From Candidatus Sungiibacteriota bacterium (lineage in GTDB: Bacteria > Patescibacteriota > Minisyncoccia > Sungbacterales > JACQCQ01): 6,526 nucleotides of DNA. The position numbers were made by a program, and so were the translations under genes. Position 1 is the stretch's first letter; each line of letters starts with the position of its first letter. The stretch spans positions 1 to 6,526 of the forward strand of contig JACOZA010000063.1 in the NCBI GenBank assembly GCA_016181565.1. The letters run 5' to 3'. Shown here piece by piece: positions 1 to 5,907 of the stretch. Below the pieces are notes generated by a model. It ran no database searches. It worked only from the letters and a program-made list of their open reading frames with translations, and was not told where the DNA came from.

Positions 1-12
1 GACGATGAATAC

Positions 13-41
13 ATTATATGTCTCGCTCCCATCCCTTGCAA
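13..41 (-). promoter_or_regulatory. Leftward promoter at the window edge
   Basis: The minus strand has a perfect TATAAT (13-18), a 17-bp spacer (19-35) and TTGCAA (36-41, four of six matches to TTGACA). It would start transcription near position 6, running out of the window to the left, so it probably serves a gene whose body is not shown. The perfect -10 and ideal spacing are the evidence. Confidence 0.5.
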
Positions 42-51
42 AGCAGTGAAT

Positions 52-60
52 TGTGGATAA
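52..60 (-). other. Single DnaA-box word
   Basis: The minus strand reads TTATCCACA, the high-affinity DnaA box of E. coli oriC. I saw no second copy in the window, and no dnaA or dnaN. It may be a chance match or a DnaA-responsive site 11 bases upstream of the left-edge promoter -35. Confidence 0.3.
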
Positions 61-249
61 CCTAAACGCGCTCCTTAATCAGCCGCCCCGCCCCAGGCCA
101 AATTTAAGCTCAAAAGTACACGAACCACCTTATTACGCTAAGTCAAAAGCGTCAACATTTTTTACAATACTTTTTTAAAAAATCAATACTCGGGCGTTGA
201 ATCAAACCAGCGCCGGTCGTCCTCAAAAATCAGCTGAACCATCCGAAGC

Positions 250-353
250 CCGCCCTGGGCGGACGAAGGCTGGATATCCACGGCCTGCCTACCGGCAGGC
301 AGGCCTGCCTGCTCGCCTCGCTGAAGCCCAGGCGAAGCGGGCCGGTAGGCAGG
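250..353. repeat. Cluster of nested GC-rich palindromes
   Basis: Several exact inverted repeats overlap here. CCGCCC/GGGCGG lies at 250-262. GCCTGCC/GGCAGGC spans 283-300. A perfect 18-bp palindrome (GCAGGCAGGCCTGCCTGC) is at 295-312. CCTGCCTACCGGC at 284-296 is matched exactly by its reverse complement at 341-353. CGCCT/AGGCG (314-318 and 330-334) sits between. The reuse of GCCTGCC and CCGGTAGGC words suggests REP-like dispersed elements inserted into one another. The composition contrasts with the AT-rich DNA on both sides. Confidence 0.8.
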
Positions 354-378
354 GTTAACACCGCAGCCTTCTAGGTGT

Positions 379-394
379 AGAGGGTAAAACCTCT
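379..394. other. Small hairpin
   Basis: AGAGG (379-383) and CCTCT (390-394) flank GTAAAA. It lies just before the 13-bp direct repeats and after a weaker ACACC/GGTGT pair (358-362 and 374-378). No T-tract follows on either strand, so it is not a terminator. Its role is unknown. Confidence 0.4.
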
Positions 395-402
395 TGTTCT
401 AA

Positions 403-441
403 AGGACAATTATATAGGACAATTCTATAGGACATTGTTTA
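403..441. repeat. Three 13-bp direct repeats
   Basis: AGGACAATTATAT (403-415), AGGACAATTCTAT (416-428) and AGGACATTGTTTA (429-441) lie head to tail. The first two differ at one position; the third shares the AGGACA core. The spacing and AT-rich body resemble protein-binding iterons or the end of a mobile element, but no replication or transposase gene is visible. Confidence 0.7.
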
Positions 442-463
442 ATCTAATTAAATTGGGCACTTC

Positions 464-480
464 GCCGAGTCAAACTCGGC
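464..480. other. Hairpin GCCGAGT/ACTCGGC
   Basis: A perfect 7-bp stem (464-470 and 474-480) closes a 3-base loop. It is downstream of the helix-turn-helix gene but lacks a following T-run on the minus strand, so termination there is doubtful. It lies within a 38-codon minus-strand open frame (448-564). Confidence 0.5.
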
Positions 481-508
481 TTCGTACTTGGCCCGTGAGA
501 ACATCGCA

Positions 509-587
509 CTCTTGTTGGCTGCGCCCGCTCGCCTGCTTGCCCGTTCGACCTGCCCGCCAAAGCTTCAGCGTCGGCGGGAGCCAAGAG
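509..587. other. Possible larger stem-loop downstream of the helix-turn-helix gene
   Basis: CTCTTG at 509-514 and GGCT at 517-520 can pair with AGCCAAGAG at 579-587 around a 2-base bulge. Inside, CCCGCC (553-558) pairs with GGCGGG (573-578). No known RNA family signature (RNase P, SRP or tmRNA) is seen. Confidence 0.3.
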
Positions 588-621
588 GCGAAGGAGAGCG
601 GCTAGCTTCAAAAAACTTCAC

Positions 622-1416
622 CTAGGGTGCTTGTTGATGAATAGAATAGAGTGCCCAGCGGCGCTCGCCGTTTCTTACTACTACCCCTTTATCTATGAGT
701 TCCTGGAGATCACGCTGAAGCGTTTTTAAACCCACGCGGCCCGAGAAAAGCCGCCCGAGCTCGCCTATCGAAATCTTCTCGCGGCGCTTTAAGACTTCGG
801 TTATCGCTTCCTGCCTTAGGGAGACGGCATCTCGAGCAGAAATATTCTTATTCAATGAATCTTCCGCCGCAAGTTGGGGTATAGCCCAGTTGGTCTCTTC
901 AGTGTTCTGCTTCGCATCCCGGGCTATGTCCTTGATGTCTTTCTCATCGCCGGAACTGCCTTCGGCCAATCCCTCGGAGTTTTTCGGATAAGCAGTCTCC
1001 TCGCTGCGGCGCTTAAAATTTTCTGTCGCCGGCGTTGAAGAAGGCCCAGGGGGCGCTTCTTTTTCGTCTCTTTCCCTTTGGTAAGCGCCCAGCGCGTTAT
1101 CAAAAGCCGACTCAAGTTCGGCCGCCTCTTTAAAAAGCTGACCGGCGGGATGACGTTCAAGTATGGGGATGTCTCTTACGATGCCAAGCAGTGCTTTTAT
1201 TCCCCTTAGTTCCTGAATGATGTCTTTTAAAATCTTGTCTCTTACATCGGCGATGCGATAAGCCGCTGTTTTAGTCAATAACCTATTAGTAGCCGACTCA
1301 ATATCTTGGACTAAGACACCGCGTTCGGGGAGCGGCTCAAAAGCTCCGTAAATTGAGAGGGCGCAAGTGTAAACTTGGCGGCGCAGGGCTAGAGGTAATT
1401 TCCGAGAGTCATTCAT
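622..1416 (-). CDS. Protein with C-terminal DeoR-like helix-turn-helix domain
   Basis: A 264-residue probable DNA-binding protein. I do not recognise the whole protein. The C-terminal part, about 201-258 (RQEAITEVLKRREKISIGEL, then TLQRDLQELIDKGVVVR), is a winged helix-turn-helix of DeoR type: a helix ending in basic residues, ISIGELGRLF as first motif helix, KTLQRDLQELIDKG as recognition helix, then a wing ending in RRWALY. The N-terminal part (about 6-112) is helical, with no enzyme motif I can see. The two are joined by a polar, Pro/Ser/Glu/Lys-rich linker (about 113-195) that is probably disordered. No sugar-phosphate sensor domain of classical DeoR regulators is present. I chose the ATG at 1416 over a TTG at 1437. 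It is a separate transcription unit from clpB; a role in controlling its neighbours is possible but unproven. Confidence 0.8.
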   Translation of the reverse strand: MNDSRKLPLALRRQVYTCALSIYGAFEPLPERGVLVQDIESATNRLLTKTAAYRIADVRDKILKDIIQELRGIKALLGIVRDIPILERHPAGQLFKEAAELESAFDNALGAYQRERDEKEAPPGPSSTPATENFKRRSEETAYPKNSEGLAEGSSGDEKDIKDIARDAKQNTEETNWAIPQLAAEDSLNKNISARDAVSLRQEAITEVLKRREKISIGELGRLFSGRVGLKTLQRDLQELIDKGVVVRNGERRWALYSIHQQAP

Positions 1417-1423
1417 AAAAGAC

Positions 1424-1453
1424 AGTCTATGAGACAACAGAGCTTCGCGTCAA
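1424..1453 (-). promoter_or_regulatory. Possible promoter of the helix-turn-helix gene
   Basis: The minus strand has TTGACG (1448-1453), an 18-bp spacer and TAGACT (1424-1429). The -10 matches only four of six consensus positions. If used, transcription would begin at or next to the ATG at 1416, giving a leaderless message. A second TTGACG lies at 1480-1485 without a matching -10. Placement between the clpB terminator and the gene is the main support. Confidence 0.35.
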
Positions 1454-1490
1454 CCGGCTTCATTTATTTGTATAGTAACCGTCAACTAGC

Positions 1491-1534
1491 GAAAAAAACA
1501 AAAAGCCGCCGCGTCAAACGCGGCGGCTTTTTGT
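1491..1534 (-). terminator. Intrinsic terminator after clpB
   Basis: A perfect 16-bp stem (1498-1513 pairing with 1519-1534, core GCCGCCGCG/CGCGGCGGC) closes a 5-base loop. On the minus strand it runs into T5-G-T7 (1532 to 1492). It begins 17 bases past the clpB stop. The flanking A and T runs make it nearly symmetrical, so it could also stop transcription arriving from the left. Confidence 0.95.
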
Positions 1535-1551
1535 TTGTATAAGTCAATCCC

Positions 1552-4233
1552 TTACTTGGCCTTTGCCAGCATGCGTTTTCTGGATGGGATGCGAGCGGAT
1601 GTCAATCTCTTAAATACTATATTCCCTTCCTCCGTATCCACCAGCACCGAATCTCCCATGTTCATCTTGCCGGACACCACCTCGCTTGCCAAAGGATTCA
1701 GGATTCTTGACTCGATAAAGCGCTTGAGGGGCCTCGCGCCGTAGCGCGAATCATATCCCTTTTCTGCCACCAGCTGGCGCAGCCTTTCGGAAAATTCGAT
1801 TGTAATCTCTTTCTTTGCCATCCGTTCCGAAACCCGACGCAGCTGAAGATCGACAATACGCCGCACTACTTCCGGCGCTAAGGCATTGAAGAAGACAATC
1901 TCATCAACGCGATTCAAGAATTCCGGCCGGAAGTTCTTCTCAAGCACTTTGCGGATTCGCTCACGAATATCCTCTTGGGCGCGCTCTCGCGTATCTTCAT
2001 GGTCGGAAAGGAACCCCAGCCGCGAGTAATCATGGGCGAATTCACTTCCGATATTCGACGTCATGATGATAATGGTATTCTTAAAGTTCACGGTGCGGCC
2101 TTTCGCGTCCGTCAGGCGGCCGTTATCGAGAATTTGCAGGAGCACGTTGAAAATATCCGAGTGAGCTTTTTCGATTTCATCAAAAAGAATCACGGAATAC
2201 GGCCGGTGCTTCACGAGTTCCGTCAGCTGGCCTCCCTCTTCATAACCGACATACCCCGGCGGGGAGCCGAAGAACCGCGAGGCGGTGTGGCGCTCGGTAT
2301 ATTCGGACATATCGAAACGAATCAAGGCCTTTTCGTCATTGAACATGAATTGAGCCACGGCCTTCGCCAGCTCGGTCTTCCCCACGCCCGTCGGCCCCAA
2401 GAAGATAAATGATCCCATGGGCCGATCCTCATCAGCAATACCGGCCCGCGAGCGCCTCACGGCATTGGCAATCTTTCCCACGGCGTCATCTTGACCGATC
2501 ACGCGTTCCCGCAGAGCGTCTTCCATTTGCAGGAGCTTCTTAGCTTCAGTCTCAAGAATCTTGGTTACCGGGATTCCCGTCCAACGACTCACCACATCCC
2601 CTACTTCCTCCTCGGTCACTTCCTCTTTAGCTATCTGCCGCAGAGACTGGAGTTTACGCAGTTTAATTTCAGCCAGATGCAATTTTTTCTCCGACTCCGG
2701 GATGCTCCCGTAGCGGATTTCAGCCACCTTGCCAAAGTCGCCGTCGCGCTCGGCTGCTTGCGACTCTTGGCGCAAGGCATCAATGACCTTTTTAAACTCC
2801 CGAATCTCGGCGATGGCGGCCTTTTCTTCTTTCCAGCTCTCTTCGATTTTCTTATATTCCTCCTTGGGGGTCATAAGATCGCGCGATAATTTCTTCAGTT
2901 TGTCTCTGGAAAGCTTATCCTTGGCGTTCTTCAATCCCTCACGCTCGATCTCATGCGTCATAATCTCATGCTTCAATTCCTCGAGCCTTCTCGGCACCGA
3001 ATCGATCTCGAGCCGCAGAGACGAGGCCGCTTCATCAATTAGGTCCACGGCTTTATCCGGCAAAAAACGGTCGGCAATGTAGCGCGAAGATAAATTCGCG
3101 GCTGCCGCCAATGCGCCGTCGGTAATTTTGATGCCGTGATGAACTTCGTAGCGATGTTTCAAACCCTTCAAAATCGCAATGGTTTCTTCAACTGAAGGCT
3201 CGTCCACATACACGGGCTGGAACCGCCGCGCCAGAGCCGGATCGCGTTCAATGTACTTTTGATATTCCTTGAGCGTGGTGGCGCCGATAGCGTGCAACTC
3301 TCCTCTGGCGAGAGCGGGTTTCAGCATATTTGAGGCATCAATCGCGCCTTCCGCCGCGCCCGCTCCTACAATGGTGTGCAGTTCATCGATGAAGATGATG
3401 TATTTCCCATTTCCCCGCTCAATTTCTCGCAAAATAGCTTTCAGCCGGTCTTCGAATTCTCCGCGATACTTCGTGCCGGCGACAAGCGAGCCGAGATCAA
3501 GCGAAATAAGTTCGCGGCTCTTTAAGGTTTCCGGCACGTCCCCGGAAACAATTTTTTGCGCCAACCCTTCCACAATAGCGGTTTTCCCCACGCCCGCTTC
3601 TCCGATCAGCACCGGATTATTTTTGGTGCGGCGAGAAAGTACCTGCATGACGCGCCGAATCTCCTCATCGCGGCCAATGACCGGGTCGAGTTTGTCTCCG
3701 CGCGCGAGGCGCGTGAGGTTACGCGCGTATTTCTCGATGACGTTGTATTTTGTTTCCGGTTCAGCGTCAGTGATGCGCGTATTGCCGCGAAGTTCCGTTA
3801 GCGCTCGCATCACAGATTCTTTCGTCAGCCCGACGTTATGCAGCAGCTCCTTGGAACGTGAAGGGATTTCACTGATCGCAAGCAAAAGGTGCTCGGTCGA
3901 AATAAATTCATCTTTCAACTGCCCCGCCTCGCGGTGAGCCTGCTCCATCACCCGCACCAAATCGGGCGTTAAATAAACCTGGCCGATGACGCTCATGGCG
4001 GTTCCCCGCGGGAGCGAATCAAGCATTTCCAAGAGGCGGTCAGCGAGCTGCGATACATCAACCTCAAGCTTCTCCAAAATTGCCTCCACAATCCCCTCTT
4101 CCTGCAGGACGAGCGAGGTTAAAACATGCAAGACATCAACTTCGCGATGCGATCGCTCGAGCGCCAAATCATGGGACTTTTTCAAGACCTCTTGGGCTTT
4201 ATTTGTAAAATTCTGGAACGGCGGCATTTGCAT
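1552..4233 (-). CDS. clpB: ClpB-type AAA+ protein disaggregase
   Basis: A hexameric ATP-driven chaperone that pulls proteins out of aggregates, normally with DnaK. With the ATG at 4233 it has 893 residues; an ATG at 4227 is an equal alternative. The GTG at 4257 is rejected because it lies inside the promoter. Domains: two Clp N repeats (about 8-150); first AAA+ domain with Walker A GEAGVGKT (211-218), Walker B IIFIDE (279-284), pore Tyr256 and Arg336/Arg337; full-length coiled-coil middle domain (about 402-535, with EESWKEEKA and GDFGKVAEIRYG); second AAA+ domain with Walker A GPTGVGKT (613-620), Asp685/Glu686, pore Tyr661, and sensor-2 Arg834 in GARPLKR. All catalytic residues are present. 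The long middle domain separates it from ClpA and ClpC. Oddities are an LGF tripeptide at 739-741 where ClpC has VGF, RFFGSPPGYV instead of the usual RLIGAPPGYV, and a basic tail after about residue 875. Confidence 0.97.
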   Translation of the reverse strand: MQMPPFQNFTNKAQEVLKKSHDLALERSHREVDVLHVLTSLVLQEEGIVEAILEKLEVDVSQLADRLLEMLDSLPRGTAMSVIGQVYLTPDLVRVMEQAHREAGQLKDEFISTEHLLLAISEIPSRSKELLHNVGLTKESVMRALTELRGNTRITDAEPETKYNVIEKYARNLTRLARGDKLDPVIGRDEEIRRVMQVLSRRTKNNPVLIGEAGVGKTAIVEGLAQKIVSGDVPETLKSRELISLDLGSLVAGTKYRGEFEDRLKAILREIERGNGKYIIFIDELHTIVGAGAAEGAIDASNMLKPALARGELHAIGATTLKEYQKYIERDPALARRFQPVYVDEPSVEETIAILKGLKHRYEVHHGIKITDGALAAAANLSSRYIADRFLPDKAVDLIDEAASSLRLEIDSVPRRLEELKHEIMTHEIEREGLKNAKDKLSRDKLKKLSRDLMTPKEEYKKIEESWKEEKAAIAEIREFKKVIDALRQESQAAERDGDFGKVAEIRYGSIPESEKKLHLAEIKLRKLQSLRQIAKEEVTEEEVGDVVSRWTGIPVTKILETEAKKLLQMEDALRERVIGQDDAVGKIANAVRRSRAGIADEDRPMGSFIFLGPTGVGKTELAKAVAQFMFNDEKALIRFDMSEYTERHTASRFFGSPPGYVGYEEGGQLTELVKHRPYSVILFDEIEKAHSDIFNVLLQILDNGRLTDAKGRTVNFKNTIIIMTSNIGSEFAHDYSRLGFLSDHEDTRERAQEDIRERIRKVLEKNFRPEFLNRVDEIVFFNALAPEVVRRIVDLQLRRVSERMAKKEITIEFSERLRQLVAEKGYDSRYGARPLKRFIESRILNPLASEVVSGKMNMGDSVLVDTEEGNIVFKRLTSARIPSRKRMLAKAK

Positions 4234-4247
4234 ATATTTATTTTTAA

Positions 4248-4276
4248 AGTATAGCACAAAATTGCACGCATTTCAA
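4248..4276 (-). promoter_or_regulatory. Sigma-70-type promoter of clpB with extended -10
   Basis: The minus strand shows TTGAAA at 4271-4276, a 17-bp spacer, and TATACT at 4248-4253, preceded by TGC (4254-4256) as an extended -10. Each hexamer matches consensus at five of six positions. Initiation about 7 bases downstream would fall near 4241, leaving a leader of only about 8 bases before the ATG at 4233. No CIRCE (HrcA) inverted repeat is present. The -35 also matches the sigma-32 word CTTGAAA, but no CCCCAT-type -10 follows. Confidence 0.75.
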
Positions 4277-4308
4277 GCTTCGTCGTTGAGAATTTAAGTC
4301 CTCCGTTG

Positions 4309-5562
4309 TCATTGCGTGCGCTCGACAAGCGTAACAGAAGTAGTTTGACGCGCTCCATTGTGTAGATAGGCAAGCGTGATACTATCCCCGACGCCGAATC
4401 CCCCAAGAACTGACGATAGCGTATGGCTCTGATCGAGCTTTTGGCCATTAATTTCAACAACAATATCGCCCTCACGCAGTCCGGCCTTATCGGCGGGAGA
4501 GCCCGGCACCACAGCCGGCCCTTGATTATCACCCTTCAGCCATGCCCCGTCCGAGACCGACAAATTATAGGTCTTGGCCGCATTTTCGTTGATAGTCAAA
4601 TAGCGGACACCGAGGAAGGGATAAATAATCCGGCCGGTTTTTTGGACGCTGGCAATACTTCGCTTCAGTTTGTTGACCGGAATGGCGAAACCGATGTTCT
4701 CCGCGCCCTCTACAATCGCGGTGTTCATGCCGATTACCTCGCCGCGAAGATTCAATAGCGGTCCGCCGGAGTTTCCCGGATTAATCGCGGCGTCGGTCTG
4801 AATAAGTTCTGTCAGATCCTCGCTCCCAATCCCCCGCCCGAAAGCGGTGATCGAACGCTGCAGCCCCGAAACCACGCCCACCGAGACGCTGTTGGAAAAC
4901 TCTCCCAAGGCGTTGCCGATGGCGATCACGGTTTGGCCGATTTTCGCGCTGGCCGAGTCGCCAAGCATAAGCGACGGCAAACCCGCCCGATCCACTTTCA
5001 ACACCGCCAGATCCTGCAACGGGTCTCGCGCCAGCACTTTAGCGCTTAGTTTCTTTCCGTCGTTGAAAAACACCGTGTACTCGGCCTCGGCGTCGGCCAC
5101 TACGTGCTTATTCGTCACAATCAGACCCTCGGGCGAGATGATAAATCCGGTGCCGCTCGAAACCTGCCGCTTTTCCGTCCCTTTTTGGCGCTCTTGGGGA
5201 ATCTGAAAACGATCGCCGAAAAACTGCTTAAAAAACGGATCATCGCCGAAGGGCGAAACGAAGTATTGCTCGAATACCGGGACATCTTTGGCGGCTACGA
5301 TTGCCACCACGGCCGGCGCGACGCGCGCCACAGTTTGCACCACCAGTTCATCCTGGCGTAATACCCGTTCGTTGATCTCACCCTCCGTGGTTGTGCCAGT
5401 TCCCGATTTAAAGCCTCTCAAAAATCCAAGATCAAGGCCGGGCACGGAGTCTCCGAAATTATTTTCCAAATATTGGAACGTCAGCGCCGTGCCGGCGGCC
5501 GCGGCCGCGAAAGCCACGAGCCCCACAAGTATTACAAACTTCTGACGAGTGAGTTTTTCCAT
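4309..5562 (-). CDS. htrA: HtrA/DegP-family serine protease with one PDZ domain, membrane-anchored
   Basis: A quality-control protease acting outside the cytoplasmic membrane on misfolded envelope or secreted proteins. The 417 residues begin with a positively charged stub (MEKLTRQK) and one hydrophobic segment at about 9-30 that looks like an uncleaved signal anchor. A flexible linker follows to about residue 70. The trypsin-like protease domain spans about 72-300, with the full triad: His153 in TNKHVV, Asp184 in PLQDLAVL, and Ser265 in NPGNSGGP. A Phe-rich insertion at 97-120 matches the regulatory LA loop of the family. A single PDZ domain (about 315-413, YPFLGV to SVTLVER) should bind substrate C-termini. 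One PDZ plus an anchor resembles DegS and Gram-positive HtrA rather than two-PDZ DegP. No promoter or Shine-Dalgarno sequence is evident before the ATG, so read-through from upstream is likely. The gene ends 75 bases before the clpB start. Confidence 0.96.
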   Translation of the reverse strand: MEKLTRQKFVILVGLVAFAAAAAGTALTFQYLENNFGDSVPGLDLGFLRGFKSGTGTTTEGEINERVLRQDELVVQTVARVAPAVVAIVAAKDVPVFEQYFVSPFGDDPFFKQFFGDRFQIPQERQKGTEKRQVSSGTGFIISPEGLIVTNKHVVADAEAEYTVFFNDGKKLSAKVLARDPLQDLAVLKVDRAGLPSLMLGDSASAKIGQTVIAIGNALGEFSNSVSVGVVSGLQRSITAFGRGIGSEDLTELIQTDAAINPGNSGGPLLNLRGEVIGMNTAIVEGAENIGFAIPVNKLKRSIASVQKTGRIIYPFLGVRYLTINENAAKTYNLSVSDGAWLKGDNQGPAVVPGSPADKAGLREGDIVVEINGQKLDQSHTLSSVLGGFGVGDSITLAYLHNGARQTTSVTLVERTQ

Positions 5563-5573
5563 ATTTTATTTGG

Positions 5574-5678
5574 AGGTAACAGGTTGCAGGTAATAGGTAA
5601 CAGAAGGAGAGATTTAGTGAAATTTTCCGCTTCCATAACACCTATCACCCGCGGCCTATCACCTGTAACCCGTCACCT
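5574..5678. repeat. Inverted arrays of 7-bp repeats filling the nifU-like/htrA spacer
   Basis: On the plus strand, 5574-5601 is four exact 7-bp units in tandem (AGGTAAC, AGGTTGC, AGGTAAT, AGGTAAC). On the minus strand, 5678 down to 5637 is six units (for example AGGTGAC, GGGTTAC, AGGTGAT, AGGTGTT), with the shared word RGGTKAY. The two arms face each other across positions 5602-5636. Read as minus-strand RNA, the outer 28 positions pair with 21 Watson-Crick pairs, 4 G-U pairs and 3 mismatches. The array starts on the stop codon of the NifU-like gene and ends 11 bases before the htrA ATG. Confidence 0.85.
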
Positions 5679-5907
5679 AACTCACGGCTTCGACGCGCTC
5701 CACGCCGGGAACTTTGGCCCGCAAAATCTCCTCGATCCCGCCCTTTAGCGTCAGCTCCGAAAGCGGACACCCGACGCACATTCCGGAGAGGCGGAGGTTA
5801 GCAGTCTTCGTGACTTCATTATACGAGACCAGCTCGACACCTCCGCGATGTAAAGCCAGCATCGGCCGCACAATTTCTAAAGCCTTCTCAATCTCCGCTT
5901 CAATCAT
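5677..5907 (-). CDS. NifU-like C-terminal-domain Fe-S cluster scaffold protein
   Basis: A 76-residue protein that is a single NifU C-terminal (Nfu-type) domain. Members of this family hold a 4Fe-4S cluster and pass it to target proteins in the cytoplasm. The pattern is clear: an opening helix, IEAEIEKALEIVRPML; the strand GGVELVSY; the cluster motif MCVGC with Cys44 and Cys47; the helix ELTLKGGIEEILRAKV; and the ending PGVERVEAV. Families of this type bind the cluster between two subunits, two cysteines from each. I chose the ATG at 5907 over an upstream TTG at 5961 because it starts the domain exactly and overlaps the stop of the membrane-protein gene as ATGA. The usual SDGGDVEL reads LHRGGVEL, so one conserved acidic position is lost. 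The TAG stop lies inside the first 7-bp unit of the spacer array. Confidence 0.92.
   Translation of the reverse strand: MIEAEIEKALEIVRPMLALHRGGVELVSYNEVTKTANLRLSGMCVGCPLSELTLKGGIEEILRAKVPGVERVEAVS

Larger units (their letters stand above)
183..398 (-). other. Minus-strand open frame, possible gene remnant
   Basis: The minus strand is open for 71 codons, ending at a TGA at 183-185; the nearest upstream in-frame stop is at 399-401. The last 19 residues, from an ATG at 242, read MVQLIFEDDRRWFDSTPEY, which looks protein-like. The upstream two-thirds is encoded largely by the GC-rich palindromes at 250-353 and looks unlike a folded protein. This may be the tail of a decayed gene into which repeats were inserted, or a chance frame kept open by GC-rich repeats. 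No family is recognised. Confidence 0.25.

Noticed and set aside
118..156. Promoter from TTGACG (151-156 region, minus strand) with TAATAA
   Set aside because: The spacing is only 14 bp and the correctly spaced hexamer matches consensus poorly.
1..450. Replication origin (DnaA box, 12-bp A/T palindrome at 171-182, 13-mers at 403-441)
   Set aside because: Only one DnaA box was seen and the 13-mers do not resemble known unwinding elements; no dnaA, dnaN or rep gene is nearby.
535..560. tRNA T-arm-like GTTCGACC
   Set aside because: The flanking bases do not form a 5-bp T stem, and no acceptor or anticodon arm can be drawn.
4234..4300. CIRCE (HrcA) operator or sigma-32 promoter for clpB
   Set aside because: No TTAGCACTC/GAGTGCTAA inverted repeat is present, and the sigma-32 -10 (CCCCAT-like) is missing; a sigma-70-type promoter fits better.
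4182..4532. Minus-strand 116-codon frame spanning the clpB/htrA junction
   Set aside because: It overlaps the end of htrA and the start of clpB in another frame and contains no recognisable domain.
5574..5678. CRISPR-like array
   Set aside because: Units are 7 bp, contiguous without spacers, degenerate and arranged in opposite orientations.
1535..5748. Many plus-strand open frames of 69-222 codons across clpB, htrA and the nifU-like gene
   Set aside because: They lie antisense to strongly supported genes, have biased Ser/Arg/Leu composition typical of shadow frames, and show no motifs.
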